Assembly (NCBI RefSeq): GCF_027595985.1
Contig: NC_073302.1
Coordinates: forward strand, 399,635,310-399,699,309
Direction: 5' to 3'
DNA: 64,000 bases
Origin: Sorex araneus
Taxonomy: Eukaryota; Chordata; Mammalia; Eulipotyphla; Soricidae
The translations under genes and the position numbers were made by a program. The notes below the pieces were generated by a model. That model was not told the DNA's origin and did not search any database. It was given only the letters and a program-made list of their open reading frames with translations. Numbering within the stretch: position 1 is the first letter of the stretch; the number at the start of each line of letters is the position of its first letter. This document shows, piece by piece, positions 11,401-22,971 of the stretch.

Positions 11401-11775
11401 ATTATTTGTGAAATAATAATTTTTAAGTTGCAGTAAATTTTCACTTCAAGAACGTTAGAGAAAATAGGGAAGTGCTACAAAGAGATTTCCTTCATTTCTC
11501 AAGACACTAGTACATCAAAATAATTTGTGAGCTCAAAATTTGAACTGTGTGAGCCCCCCTCAAGATCTTTAAAAAATAATGAATGTATCAATACTATTTA
11601 AAAGTGTGAACTGAATGGATATAGTATTTTATATCAGTTATATATGATATTGATATGGTATATAGGTCTTCTGGATGGTAAACACTTGTAGATATATGAC
11701 AATTCAGAGAAAAAAGAATAACAATGTTAGGTATGAAAGATGTCAAAAACATAAGCATAAAATATTCGGAGAATC

Positions 11776-11930
11776 ACTGGAGATATAGTATGGGTTTAAG
11801 AAACATGCCTTGCATACAGCCAGCCCCAGTTTGATTCCTGGCTGGACACATGCTTCCCTGAGCAGCGGCAGAAGTGATTTTGAATGCATAAGCCCTGAGC
11901 ACTGCTGGGTATGGTTCCCAAACAAATAAG
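11776..11930 (+). mobile_element. Type A SINE, diverged
   Basis: Forward copy with CCTTGCATACAGCCAGCCC, GTTTGATTCCTGGC and AGCACTGCTGGGTATGG. The head is largely unrecognisable. Confidence 0.65.
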
Positions 11931-11934
11931 ACAT

Positions 11935-12517
11935 TAGGACCTCTCTAAATATGTTCTAAGGGGGAAAAAGATGGATCTTCCTAGAGTCTTGGAATTTGAA
12001 AGTTAAATTAGTATTCAGTAATAAAATGAGGCATCATTTATTTCAAAAATTAGGCTTTGGTGCCAATGGATAGTTAGCGAGCACCTTTGCCCATGAAAGC
12101 ATTTTTATATTTAAAATGCTCCTGCAGAAAAGGCATAGACATAATCTCTTGATCACTTAGGTCTAAAGGCATAAAATCCTTATGAACCAGAGGGAAAATG
12201 ACTGAGTAAAATTGCTTTTGTCAAGCCCGAGTTCCTCAAAAATAAATACCTCAGCAGGAAAGCTACAGTTGAGAACAATCCCTAGCCCTGAAGTCTTAGG
12301 AATATGAGGAAAGTGACTTTTCAGACACATTTGTGTACTTAATTCCAAAGCGATTCTGAGCAACCATCTGGCACTGAGGGAAAATTTAGAGACTGACAGT
12401 TTGACAGGTGCATGCTATAAAAAATAGCCAGTTGAAAGGCTTTTCTGCGTGGGGACAGACTTAGTGTGGAAACCCCTCATCGGGTATAATTTAGAGGGGC
12501 CTAACAGTGTGATTGTG

Positions 12518-12551
<34 letters not shown>

Positions 12552-13110
12552 TAGTTAATGTTTAGTTACTACTGTCTCCATTGGAGAAATGCTTTTTGTT
12601 CATTCAAAGTGATTGGGGAGAGGGAGGGTAGACCTGTCAATCATATAGTCATATGGCAACGGTGGGCTTTAGATTTGACCTAGCTCATAAAGATAAGTCA
12701 ACTGTCTAATTACAGTGATAATCAAAAGGGTGGATATTGTTCCCAGAAGGACCTAACTGAACCTTTGTGAGATAATATAGACAGAGGGTAAGAGAGAGGC
12801 TCCCTGTTGGTTCACAAACTAGTATGAAATTGACCTTAGTATATCTACAACCTTCTCTCCTACTGCATTGAAAAGTTTGTAAGAATGAATTTATCACATA
12901 GGGCAAAGGAGAGGAAACAAGTATGGCAGCTTTGTCTCACACACACTTGATATAGAAAGGTATTCAAAGTCTGCAAATCATTAGACTGCCTTTGTGTATG
13001 AGTCAACACTTTACTTATTTGCCTACGTAAATGGGTTTAAATTTGCATTTTATATTTTTCAGAGGGAAGCTTTCCTTGTCAGAGGATAGACCCTCGTATC
13101 TTTTAGTGTA
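11935..13110. other. Intergenic, unclassified
   Basis: Contains a (TG)n run at 12521-12549. Otherwise there is no repeat family, exon or RNA gene that I can identify. Confidence 0.4.
12521..12549. repeat. (TG)n microsatellite
   Basis: A pure TG dinucleotide run. Confidence 0.95.
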
Positions 13111-13116
13111 TGTAGG

Positions 13117-13281
13117 GGGTGTGGAGGTGGTGCACCTGGCAGGGCCTGGAAGTGCTCCCGTCCCTGGGCTTGGGAATGCTCCTGGCAGAGCTGAGATGAC
13201 TGTGCATTGCCAGGGAGCAAATCCAGGCCTCCTACATGCAAAGTCTGTGCTCCAGTCCTTTGAGCCATCTTCTGGCTCGGG
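13117..13281 (-). mobile_element. Type A SINE relic
   Basis: A weak reverse-oriented match: GCACCTGGCAGGGCCTGG, ATCCAGGCCTCCTACATGCA and CTCCAGTCCTTTGAGCCATC. It is old and rearranged. Confidence 0.5.
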
Positions 13282-13284
13282 AAA

Positions 13285-14210
13285 GATTTTTTCCATCAAG
13301 GAAGGGATAAGACTACCCTCAGGGGCTTCAACAGTATCTTGGTAGAAGCATGTAATCACTCTAACTGTAACCCAGGACTACTTTTATTGTGAAAGAAGTG
13401 AAAGAGAACATTTCAGATAAAAGGAAATGCAGATAATAAAATCTTATCTTAGTCATAAGACTTCAGAAGACCATTCTGACAAGATAAGGTGCAATTTTGG
13501 AGAACACTGTGTGAAGTAAATCTTTCTGGTTATGAGAAAGTTGGATTAGAGTCTAGCTTCTCAGAGAACTGGGTTTAACATAAAATAAAAGATAAGAAAA
13601 AAGTTTGTGTATTAGCAAAGACTGAATTTAGCATTGCCTATTTAACTTGATTGTAATATAAATGCAATTAAACTTATTCTTCAGTTAGAATTTTCATTTT
13701 TTCTTATGTAGTATTTGGGTCTCTACTTCACTTTGTAAGTAGTTCCCCTAAATTCCTAACCCAATTCTGTACTTAATTGTCCAGATCTAATTTGGCTTAT
13801 TATGGAAGGATGTTAGTTCTAACTCTACACTCTGGATGGGAAGAGATGGCTTACAAGTCATATCAGCCTGCACACAGACCCTTCATACAGCAAATGTCCC
13901 TCTCCTTTGTACAGATGACCCAACTCGTCCACATATAGGCAAAGACAGCATGACAATCAACATCAAGCTCTAAGGATGCAGACAGTCATAAAATTAATTT
14001 TCTTTGGCATTGCTTTATAAAACAGGACTTATCACAGTGGCTAGATCAGGCGTCATGCTGACTCACAAGGAAGCAAGTTCTTGGAGGTTAAACTCCACAT
14101 TCCACAAGTTCTGCCTCTCAGCAGCTAATAATGGAATCAACATTGCTGCCTTGATGCAAATTGGCTGCAAATTTCACAATGTCAAGTATTCTAGAATATA
14201 TGAATAAACT
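13285..14210. other. Intergenic, unclassified
   Basis: AT-rich, with no recognised exon or repeat. 13,990-14,210 is somewhat less AT-rich and may be an old unidentified transposon. Confidence 0.35.
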
Positions 14211-14215
14211 GTAAG

Positions 14216-14600
14216 TTTTATAAAATGCTGGTAGGAGTAAAAATTGCTACACCCACCCTGAAAAACAAGTTCACATCTAGCAAAGTTTAAACTGTAATTA
14301 TGTGTGCTCTAGATCACACAACTCCCTAAGAATATGCTCAAGAAAAATGTGTTTATGACAATATTAGTCAAAAAAAGACCAATCATCAAAATGTGCTGAA
14401 AGGGAAAATAATACATAAATTTTGATATGATAAAATATTAAAGTTCAACATTGAAAATAAAATAAGTTATACATGTCAACATTACTAAATCTTACATTTT
14501 TTGCTGAACAGAATTATTATAAAATATCTGCCATCTGTCATATTTAACTTCAAAAATGTGAAAAATATACCCTGGTCATATTAAAGGACTTACACATGTT
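14216..14600 (+). mobile_element. Old L1 3' end
   Basis: Matches the general layout of the mammalian L1 ORF2 end by eye: TGGTAGGAGTAAAAATTGC, an ACTCCCTAAGAATATGCTCA segment and later GAAAATAATACATAAATTTTG. It is heavily decayed, and its low similarity to the other L1 ends suggests an ancient subfamily. Confidence 0.5.
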
Positions 14601-14786
14601 TGGAAAGTAATAAAGAAACATGGGTATGATAGATACAGCTTCAGAATCCTAGTTACCTCTGATTACGATGAAGAGAGAGGTATGATCAGAGAGAGGGAGG
14701 TGGGTGACCCCACAAATGTTATTTATGTGTACAAGTAGCATATATTTTTAATGACCCGATTTGCATTATAAAGAATGTATTTTTTA

Positions 14787-15206
14787 TTAGTTTATTTTTA
14801 ATTAGAGAGTCATCGTGAGGGTACAGTTACAGATCCATACATCTTTGTGCTCATGTTTCCGCCATACAAAGTTCGATAACCCATCCCTTCACTAGTGCCC
14901 ATTCTCTACCACCAGTAAACCCAACATCCCTCCCCCCATCCCCAGTCCCGTCTCCCCCCACCCCACCCTGCCACTATGGCAGGGAATTCCCTTTTGTTCT
15001 CTCTCTCTGATTAGGTGTTGTGGTTTGCAATAAAGGTGTTGAGTGGCCATTGTGTTCAGTCTCTAGTCTGTATTCGGCCCGCATCACCCTTCCTCCATAT
15101 GACCTCCAACCACATTTTACTTGGTGGTCCCTTCCCTGAGTTACCCAGAATGAGAGACCAGCCTCCAAGCCATGGAAACAATCTCCTGGTACTTATTTCT
15201 ACTATT
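14787..15206 (-). mobile_element. L1 3' end insertion with 17-bp TSD
   Basis: Reverse-oriented 5'-truncated L1: a T-rich start, CGTGAGGGTACAGTTACAGA, the CCCATCCCTTCACTAGTGCC block, C-rich tracts at about 14930-14970, GGTGTTGTGGTTTGCAATAA and a final CAAGCCATGG segment. The target-site duplication AAAGAATGTATTTTTTA lies at 14770-14786 and 15207-15223. Confidence 0.92.
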
Positions 15207-15739
15207 AAAGAATGTATTTTTTAAATCATACTCATAAATACATTAAAAGTTTTGTGAATAGCCATTTACATTCAAACATATATAATCTCAATTTAAAAAA
15301 TTAGCAAATAATTATTTAAGAGGGCTCTGTAGTTATGTAAGTGTGAGTTCAGTATGTAAAATATGGCTTTCTTCACTCCCTGGCTTACAGAACTCTAGGT
15401 AGGTAAAGAGCCATTTGCAAGAGAGCCTCAGGCTTAGGATAAGAGAAAGACCCAAATACCAGTTCCCCTTTATATTGCCTACAAACCACCCACCAGTGAT
15501 ATTAGTAACCATATCATAAGACACTGGGATAGTTTCCTCATGAAATACCCATCCTGTACATGATGACCCCACTATCTTCTTCCAACAACTTAACAACCAA
15601 TTGTGCTCTCCAGGCTATTGTAGCACTAGAGTATAACCACTTGGTGACTCACCAGTCCAAAATTATTGAACATTTCTACTCTTCCAACTTCTCTCTTCAT
15701 TTATTAACTACTACCATATCTTTAATTGTTTAAACTGAA

Positions 15740-16030
15740 GTAGCAATGGTATACAAGAGTTCCAATTTTGTGTTTCAGGGACATGATTCTACCACAGATG
15801 GGTCACCAAAGTGTCAATATCCCTCCATCCTTCTTCATAGTACTCTTTCAACCCACCTCCAAGTCCAACCTAGACTGAAAACTTAACTTTGGTTCTCAGG
15901 ATCGAAGTGTTTATTTTCTTTTGACATTGTATCTTCCTTTGCTTTGTTTATTTTATTTTTTTAAATCACATATACGTGAGATCATCTGGAATTTGCCTTT
16001 CTCTTTCTGACTCATTTCACCCATAGGAAA
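15740..16030 (-). mobile_element. Old L1 3' UTR fragment
   Basis: The reverse-strand text ends in AAATCACATATACGTGAGAT and TTTCTCTTTCTGACTCATTT, which resembles the complement of the L1 region after ORF2 (sagtcagaaagagaaa type). The family is uncertain. Confidence 0.5.
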
Positions 16031-16399
16031 TATAGAGTAATAATTATCACAAAAAATGTTCTCCTATAACAGAAAAAGTTAAATATTATTTGCATATTGA
16101 GCTCGGGAGAGAGCTTAAAGTAAATGCACAGATTTTGCCCACAGGAGACCCAGGTTTCACAATGCCTGGCACAAGGGTCACCCAAGTACTGTTGAAAATT
16201 GCAGCCAATGAGTGTAATCTGAAAACCAATATACATATATTATCTGCATATTATTTAAAATATAATTTAGTTTCCTAAAATAGCTAACATAATTTAATAT
16301 ATTTACACCATTGGGTTTGATAATGTATTCTTTGCTTATATTCTTTGTGCTAAATTTTTCAATTCAGGTAATATGCTCTTAACATAATCTCCATTTTAA

Positions 16400-16720
16400 A
16401 ATTTACTATTCTTCCAGAACCCAGCCACAGTCATGCTCAAGGCCACTCTCCACACACTCAGATGAGCCTCACACATGAAGGAACAAACAGAGGAACCCAG
16501 GTATGTGGGACCTGTGGCTGAGATCTCCAAGCCTGTTGGATTGGGACTGGGCCTCCTCCACCCAGATCCCCAGCTTTCCAGTAGCTTGGTAGTCACACCC
16601 ACAAACTGCACCCACCCCCTACCAGGTGCCATGTAATCTTATCAACGGCCAAGATCCAGAGACCATAAAATACAGCTCCTTAAAGAAAGCGATGCAGTAT
16701 TTCCTGGAGCATGTGGCCAC
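16400..16720 (+). repeat. Interspersed repeat, unnamed family, copy 1
   Basis: Shares long blocks with 34,605-34,900: CCACAG(T/C)CATGCTCAAGG, CTCTCCACA, TTTTCCAGTAGCT-like and CACACCCA segments, GTGTAATC(T/C), and ATCCAGAGAC. Compared with the intergenic background it is GC-rich. I cannot name the family; the orientation given is arbitrary. Confidence 0.75.
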
Positions 16721-16788
16721 ATTAGTGACCACACAACCTCTTATACTCTCACTGATGTACCTAAAGCAGCTCACCTGTGTTTGGTTTT

Positions 16789-16974
16789 TAAATTTTTTTT
16801 TTTTTTTTTTGCTTTTTGGGTCACACCTGGTGATACACAGGGATTGCTCCTGGCTGTGCACTCAGGAACCACCCCTGGCAGTGCTCAGGGGACCATATGG
16901 GATGCTGGGATTTGAACCAGGGTCGACCGCATGCAAGGCAAACGCCCTACGCGTTGTGCTATCACTCCAGCCCC
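16789..16974 (-). mobile_element. Type A shrew SINE with TSD
   Basis: Full-length reverse copy from a poly(T) run through GCTTTTTGGGTCACACCTGG to TATCACTCCAGCCCC. The exact target-site duplication CTGTGTTTGGTTTT is at 16775-16788 and 16975-16988. Confidence 0.95.
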
Positions 16975-17140
16975 CTGTGTTTGGTTTTAATATACTTGCT
17001 TGTAATTCTTGTATATATGGTCTTAAATGGCTCCAGAATGAAATACAACAACCTTCACATACATTCCTCTTATTGTGTTGGGAAGATGCTCGCTGGTTGT
17101 GTGGGTGTTTGAATAATATTTGTAATGAACTACTGTAAAC

Positions 17141-17388
17141 TGTAGTATTGCACCGTAGCACTGTCATCCCATTGTCCCTCAATTTGCTTGAGCAGGCACC
17201 AGTAACGTCTCCATTGTGAGACTTATTGTTACTGTTTTTGGCATACATATCGAATACGCCATGGGTAGCTTGCCAGGCTCTGCTGTGCGGGTAGGATACT
17301 CTCAGTAGTCTGCCAGGCTATCCGAGAGGGATGGAGGAATCAAACCTGAGTGGGCCGCATGCAAGGCAAATGCCCTACCAACTGTGAT
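17141..17388 (-). mobile_element. Type B shrew SINE
   Basis: Reverse copy with GTAGCACTGTCATCCCATTG, AACGTCTCCATTGTGAGAC, GAATACGCCATGGGTAGC and a head containing GCCGCATGCAAGGCAAATGC. TGAACTAC occurs on both sides (17125-17132 and 17391-17398) and may be a short target duplication. Confidence 0.88.
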
Positions 17389-17444
17389 TGTGAACTACAT
17401 TATGAAAATAAAATGAATAAAATTTTTTAAAATGTATTATTATG

Positions 17445-17592
17445 GAGGCTAGAACAATGTTCCAGTAGCTGAAATGTACACCTCATGTGGGAGACCTGGA
17501 TTACACACATAGAATCCATATGGTCCCCCTAGCCTATCAGGTGTAATCCCTGAATGCAGTGCCAGGAGTAAGCCTTAAGCACAGTTTGTGTG
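17445..17592 (+). mobile_element. Type A SINE, diverged
   Basis: Forward copy with GGAGGCTAGAACAATG, AATCCATATGGTCCCCCTAG and GTGCCAGGAGTAAGCC. Head and B-box are decayed. Confidence 0.7.
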
Positions 17593-17599
17593 TGTCCTT

Positions 17600-18235
17600 C
17601 CCCTCCCTCACATATAATATTGTGCTTTCTCTTCCCACTACTGAATGACTTTTTACTTTATATTAGAAAGACTAGGGATATATTAAAAAGTGATAGAAAT
17701 ATAAAAATGAGCATTCCAGATCTAATTATACCCTTTAGAAACATAGAAAAGAGAAAAATCATTAAAATACTATATACATAAGTACATATCTATTAAATGT
17801 GCTTAATATAAAGAAGAAAATTTTAAGGCAACTTTGAATTTATTTTCCATTTTTTTCTAAATTATTGTGATGAGTATATGTCTGAACTGGTTACCTAGAC
17901 ATTTATTATGTGACTTTCCCATAGTAAAAAAAAAATACATGGGGAAATGAGTCATCATATTATAGGCTCTTGTCATCAGGCAACCAAGATTAAAAGTAAA
18001 GGACAGAAACAGGATGGCTGAAATCACTAGAAGCATTTTACAGAAATTTATTATTAAATTTCTCTCTGCTCAATGTTTTCTCAGATGATGCAGATGTCAT
18101 CAGTTGATGTTCTCCTACTTTAATTGTATGTTTAAAAATCGAATTGATGTTTCAAGTCTTTCCTCAAGTTTGAATGCTCTGCCTAGAATGGTATTTGGCT
18201 ACCTATAAGATGGTATTTGGCTCCAAGTATCAGTA
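17600..18235. other. Intergenic, unclassified
   Basis: AT-rich, nothing recognisable. Confidence 0.4.
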
Positions 18236-18239
18236 GAAA

Positions 18240-18690
18240 GAGTATATGTTGTGGGTAACACTCCCCAGACATGTCTATGTTCCAATTCCTAGAACCAGTA
18301 GTCACCTTAATTTAAATGATAAAAAGAACTTTGCAGATGTGATCAAATTGAGAATCTTAAAATGGAAGAGCATCCCCTATATTCTCAATACAGTTGCAAG
18401 ATTCTTTAAGGAGGGACACAAGAGAGTGACAATATATCTAGAAAATTAAAAGATAGAAGCATAGGTTACAGAGAAGAGTTTAGGGTGAAGAAACAAGTCA
18501 TAGAGATAGATTCCAATGCAAGGAAACAAATTCCCCTTTACAATCTACAAATGATGTGCAGTCTATGACCCATTTTGACTTCTCCAGGCCCCAATTGTCA
18601 GGGAAATTATTTATCTTGCTTTAAGCCACACATTCAGGGTAACTCATGACAGCAGCAAGAGGAAATCAGTACAATTTCCTTTAGTACAGA
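18240..18690 (+). mobile_element. MLT1-like LTR (ERVL-MaLR)
   Basis: The order of motifs follows the MLT1 LTR consensus as I remember it: ATGTTCCAATTCCTAGAACC near the start, TTTGCAGATGTGATCAAATT, and near the end CTTGCTTTAAGCCACACATT and GGAAATCAGTACA. It is diverged, as expected for an element older than the eutherian radiation. No internal retroviral genes are seen beside it. Confidence 0.7.
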
Positions 18691-18827
18691 GTTGTTCTAT
18701 TTTCTGCTCTTCCAAAAACTCAAGGAAATTTTTATTTTTCCTCAACCATTTTCCTTTCAGGAAGAATTTGAAACATAATAACTTTCCTTTTCCAATGATT
18801 TAGTTTATTGATCAGAGGACTGGAAGG

Positions 18828-19075
18828 ACTGGAGGGATAGCACAGCGGGTAGGGTGTTTGCCTTGCACGCAGCCTATCTGGGTTCGATTCCTCTGTCCCT
18901 CTTGGAGAGCCCGGCATGCTACCAAAAGTATCTCGCTCAGATGGCTGAGCCTGGCAAGCCATCCGTGGCATATTCGATATGCCAAAAACAGTAACAACAA
19001 TCTCACAATGGATACGTTACTAGTGCCCACTAGAGCAAGTCAACAATCAATGGGACGACCGTGCTACAGTGCTTA
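18828..19075 (+). mobile_element. Type B shrew SINE, full length
   Basis: Forward copy showing the whole family layout: the tRNA-like head GACTGGAGGGATAGCACAGC, the B-box GGGTTCGATTCC, the family-specific switch CTCTGTCCCTCTTGGAGAGC, GTATATTCGATATGCC-like middle, and tail CGTGCTACAGTGCT without poly(A). Confidence 0.93.
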
Positions 19076-19079
19076 GTTT

Positions 19080-19615
19080 ATGGATCTGTTCCAAAGACGT
19101 TTCCTCCATGAGACCTTTAGTCCATCTATAGTCTCATATCAGGTTGCTTTTATTCATAGAAATTACAAGTCATTTCAGAAGGTGCAACGGGAAAAACTGA
19201 ATAACTATGCTAAGAAATCAGAGGGCGGGGATATTGGAACCTAGCTTGAACAGATTGTTACCCTACGTATATTTTTCACTGCAGTTTTAATTACTGATTT
19301 CATTTTGCTTTGAATTGCAATTAAATAGCTGTCTTATGTCTCTTTCCCTTTTCTGTCAGAAGAGCTATTCTATTCATCTTTACTGTCTATAATATATTAA
19401 TTGCAACCACTGTCATGAACTATCATTCATACCATGCGCTAGGCACGTTGAGCACATTAGTCCTGAACTCTTTTATAAGAGGATCAAACACTTACTCTTT
19501 TTTTTGAGGGGGCCATTTAAATGGTATTTAGAATATCTAAGAGCTGCTCTGTTCTTCACCTATGTGGTCAGACATTTGGATGAGAGAGCCCAAGGAGACT
19601 ATACTATTTGACCTC
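19080..19615. other. Intergenic, unclassified
   Basis: No exon or named repeat recognised. Confidence 0.4.
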
Positions 19616-19619
19616 TGTG

Positions 19620-19754
19620 GTGCAGGGGGCCACGTGGGCCACCCCAGTGGTGTTTGAGGGGCTTCAGGCTATACCTGATAATATTATGTTGCACTAGAGA
19701 TCAAAACTGGGCCAATCATATGCCCTAACCCCTATCCTATCTTCACAGCCCTAT
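19620..19754 (-). mobile_element. Type A SINE relic
   Basis: A decayed reverse copy: GGGGGCCACGTGGGCCACC, GAGATCAAAACTGGGCCAAT and a terminal CTTCACAGCCC. Confidence 0.55.
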
Positions 19755-19759
19755 TATCA

Positions 19760-20405
19760 AGATTTCATAGAGAAAATAGTATTTTCTCAGTAAATTTTCT
19801 CAGGTGGGGGGAGACTAGCATGCTAAGTCACACCAGAGAGTTTCAGGCAATCAGCTTATTTATCACTATTGCCTCTTCAAATAAGGGTGTTCTTTTCTTT
19901 TTTAACAGAAAATGTGAAGCAATCATTTGAAAAGTAAAGTAAGGCACCGAGCTTTACATTTTACACTCTTTGTTTTTCTTTTTTTTATTTTCTTAGGAAA
20001 TACTTTTGTTAAAATGTAATGGAAGAAATGGTCCAGGTAGGTTTATACTTTTAAAACCATATTCTAAACATCAATGGGAAAGTACGCTTGGTAATAAAAA
20101 CTCTCAGCTACACCACCATGGCAAATTGTTTTAGAGCAGTTTTAATGAGATATGAGACATAAGTTTGCATAATTTTAAAACATAGGGTATAATTTTATGT
20201 GACTTTAATATATAGTGAATTAGTTGCCACAATAAATATAAAATAATTCATCTCAGATTGATAAAAGAATGTTTTCTCTTGTAATGAGAACATAGGACTA
20301 AGTCTGACCAAGTACTAAACATACAATATAGCAATGTTAATTCTAATATTCATGTTAATCAATTAAACTTGATGTCTTAATATCTGTTTTATAAGGCACC
20401 TTTGG
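19760..20405. other. Intergenic, unclassified
   Basis: AT-rich, no supported feature. Confidence 0.4.
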
Positions 20406-20409
20406 ACCA

Positions 20410-20690
20410 TCATCCATCAAGTTTCCCTAAACCACCTACTTCTGATAAAAGACATATTTTGATAGTCACCAACTTATAATTCATCTCTTTTTCCATGAGT
20501 TTGGCTTTTCTATTTTAGATTTCATATGTGAGATTATGCATTATTTTTTCTCTGACTTATTTTATTTAACATCATGTCCTCAAGGATTACCCACATTGTT
20601 GCAGGTGACAGGGGGTTTAGAGCTTAATAATATTCCACTGTATAGTTACGTATCTCTTCTTCATCCTTCCATCTTCTTATACTGATGCCA
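20410..20690 (-). mobile_element. Old L1 fragment
   Basis: Reverse complement of the end of L1 ORF2: TTATTTTATTTAACATCATG, TCCTCAAGGATTACCCACAT, GTTGCAGGTGACAGG and TAATATTCCACTGTATAGTT match the familiar antisense L1 text. Confidence 0.75.
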
Positions 20691-20708
20691 TATAAGAAAC
20701 ATACCGGA

Positions 20709-20903
20709 GACTGGAGAGATAGATAGTACAGTATCTCTCAAGGGTGCTTTCCTTGCATACAAGTGACCAGGTTTCAATCCCCAGTACCCCAAAAATTACA
20801 CCACACCCAACGAGGAATTTTTCCTGAGCACAGATTCAGGTACAAGCTTTGAGCTTTGTCGGGTGTGGATCCCTAAACAAAAATAAACAAACAAACAAAC
20901 AAA
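20709..20903 (+). mobile_element. Type A SINE, diverged, (AAAC)n tail
   Basis: Forward copy from GACTGGAGAGATAG through GGTTTCAATCCCCAGTACCC and TGTCGGGTGTGGATCCC. The A-tail has become an AAAC repeat at about 20,876-20,902. Confidence 0.75.
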
Positions 20904-21165
20904 AAGAGGTGGGTGCACAAAAAAGATTTTCCTCTTATGATGAGAATCTTTAGAATCTACTCTCTATAACTTTTTATCACAGAAGAGTGCTGGATATTAG
21001 AAGCCATCATATTATACAGTATGGGTATACTTCCTACAGTTCTCAAAGCTGTAAAATTTTCCTTTTGGCCAACCCCATCCAATTACCCCTCACCCAAAGT
21101 AGCTTTCCAGGCTCTTTGGGGTACTCTGACTTAGACCTGATGGCTGTAGATAATGAATCTGACGT

Positions 21166-21335
21166 TTGGGGGGTGGCAGGGGCAGACCTGGAGATGCTCT
21201 GGGGTTACTCCTGGCTCTGCACTCAGGAATTACTCCTGGAGGTGCTTGGGGAACCATATGGGATGTCGGGGATCAAACCATGGTCAGTCTTGTGCAAGAC
21301 AAATGCGCTGCCCACTGGACTCTCTCCGGCCCCAA
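21166..21335 (-). mobile_element. Type A shrew SINE
   Basis: Reverse copy with GGGTTACTCCTGGCTCTGC, GGAACCATATGGGATGTCGG and the end CTCTCCGGCCCC. The T-rich tail is lost. Confidence 0.85.
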
Positions 21336-21439
21336 AGTAGGATCTTTAACAGGCGTTTCCCCAGCAGTGCGTAGCGGCCCCAAGGCCAGGTCACTAACAG
21401 ATGATTCAGTCCTTGTGGACCTGATAACTCACTACTCCG

Positions 21440-21585
21440 TCTATTGGTGTGATGCTCCACAGACCTGTCAGTGCTCAGGGGCCACCGGGTCCTAACCAGG
21501 GAGTGCCGGGTACGGGAGTGTCACACGGTGCTGGGATCTAACACAATGCTGATCACACACAGGCAGGACATTTACTTCAGCCCTT
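21440..21585 (-). mobile_element. SINE relic
   Basis: A strongly decayed reverse-oriented copy: GTCAGTGCTCAGGGGCCACC, GGTGCTGGGATCTAACACAA and ACTTCAGCCC. Confidence 0.45.
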
Positions 21586-21599
21586 TAAGTATTATTTCC

Positions 21600-22000
21600 T
21601 GTCTCGAGTTTGGTACCTTTTCTATACATTTTTGATTCTTTTTATGTTAAATTACAAACACAAATGAGATGATATGGTATTACTTTTCTTTGATTTACAT
21701 CAGTTACCTTAATTAACGCCTTGAGGATCCATCTCTGTCCCCACAAAAGACATGGATTATTTTCCAGAGGTGAATAATATTTCATCCTGTGGCATATATC
21801 ACCTCGTTATTCATTCGTCGATAGTCTCTTCATTTCCTTAAGAGGGAATAAGGCTATTGCAAATAATGCTGCTATGAACATGGCATGCAGATGTCTTAAC
21901 AAGTGAATATTTTCATTTGCTTTGAAATGACTCCCAGAAGTAGAATTGCTTGATCATATGGTAGCTCTATTTTCAATTTTATTAATGTAGATGAGCTTTG
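21600..22000 (-). mobile_element. Old L1 fragment
   Basis: Antisense L1 ORF2 end: ATTTACATCAGTTACCTTAA, GCAAATAATGCTGCTATGAA, AGAAGTAGAATTGCTTGATC and ATATGGTAGCTCTATTTTC. It may belong to the same old insertion as 20,410-20,690, split by SINEs, although the two overlap in L1 content. Confidence 0.75.
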
Positions 22001-22004
22001 CCTT

Positions 22005-22730
22005 CTAAATTCTCTGATTCAGTCTTGCTGACTACCAGGTCCAGGTACTACATCCAGACTTGCTGGTCAGGTGGGGCCAGGAGTTACACTCAGCAATGGA
22101 CAAACACGTACTTGGCTCCCTCCTTGAGTAGGACAGAGAACACCAACACCAATCAGGTCCTCATTTGAGGAGCCAGCTTGGGCAGACGTACACCCTGACA
22201 TCCTCAGTTCTCTGGGCAGGCATCTTTCCCTTCCAGGTTCTGCAGATAACCAAAGCTACTGGTTAGCACTGGGATTTGAACAGCTTCTTGGATGCTGCAG
22301 GTAAAAACTCCCAAGTCCAGTTACACAGCGTTCTTCCTCCACCATCCCACCATAGATTTCTCTCTGCACAAGTGCTGTAAAACACAAGCAGAGGTTTCCA
22401 AGAAGTGGCCCACGAGAGGGGGAGTGCTGGATGTTTATCATGCATTCTCCTTCTTCCCGAGGAACACAAGGCTGGGAGGACAGTGCTCAGTGTGGCCCTG
22501 CATGGGCCGGGGGGGCTGGTGTGAGGCACTTTGCACAAAGCAGCTCCTCTTACCAGTGCCAGGTTTGGGCTCCTGGTGCAAGAGGTGTGAGTTAGCCTCA
22601 CTCTCTCTTTCCAGCATTTTTTCCACTGGCTTTGGTCCAAGAGGACCCTAAGTTGCTCATCTAGTGAAGGGGAATGATGTCAGGAATGATCTATGCTATT
22701 TCGTGTGATATCATTTGTGTTTTGTGTTTT
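22005..22730. other. Intergenic, possibly old retroelement
   Basis: GC-richer than its surroundings. Frames of about 60-125 codons exist on both strands but show no recognisable protein motif or codon signal. It follows an antisense L1 end, so an old retroelement or unclassified repeat is more likely than a gene. Confidence 0.35.
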
Positions 22731-22736
22731 TGGTTT

Positions 22737-22920
22737 TTTTCTGGTTTGTTTGGTTGTTTGCGGGAGCTACATCTGGTAGTGCCAAGGCTTGCTTCTGGCT
22801 CTGCCCTCAGGGATCATGCCTGGCATGCTCAGGAGAGCTCAGCAGGGAACAGGAATCAAATGGGGCCAGCTGGTTTCAAGTGAAGAGCCTTTTCCTGGCT
22901 TTCTGTACTCTCTCTCTGGT
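22737..22920 (-). mobile_element. Type A SINE, diverged
   Basis: Reverse copy with CGGGAGCTACATCTGGTAGT, CTTCTGGCTCTGCCCTCAGG and CTCTCTCTGGTC. Confidence 0.65.
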
Positions 22921-22971
22921 CTTCTGCTTGTGATTACTGATAACCTACAGTGTATATTTTTCAGATGGGCA

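Noticed and set aside
16626-17138. 170-codon frame, the longest on the plus strand
   Set aside because: It runs from an unnamed repeat into a reverse-oriented SINE; there is no protein family signal.
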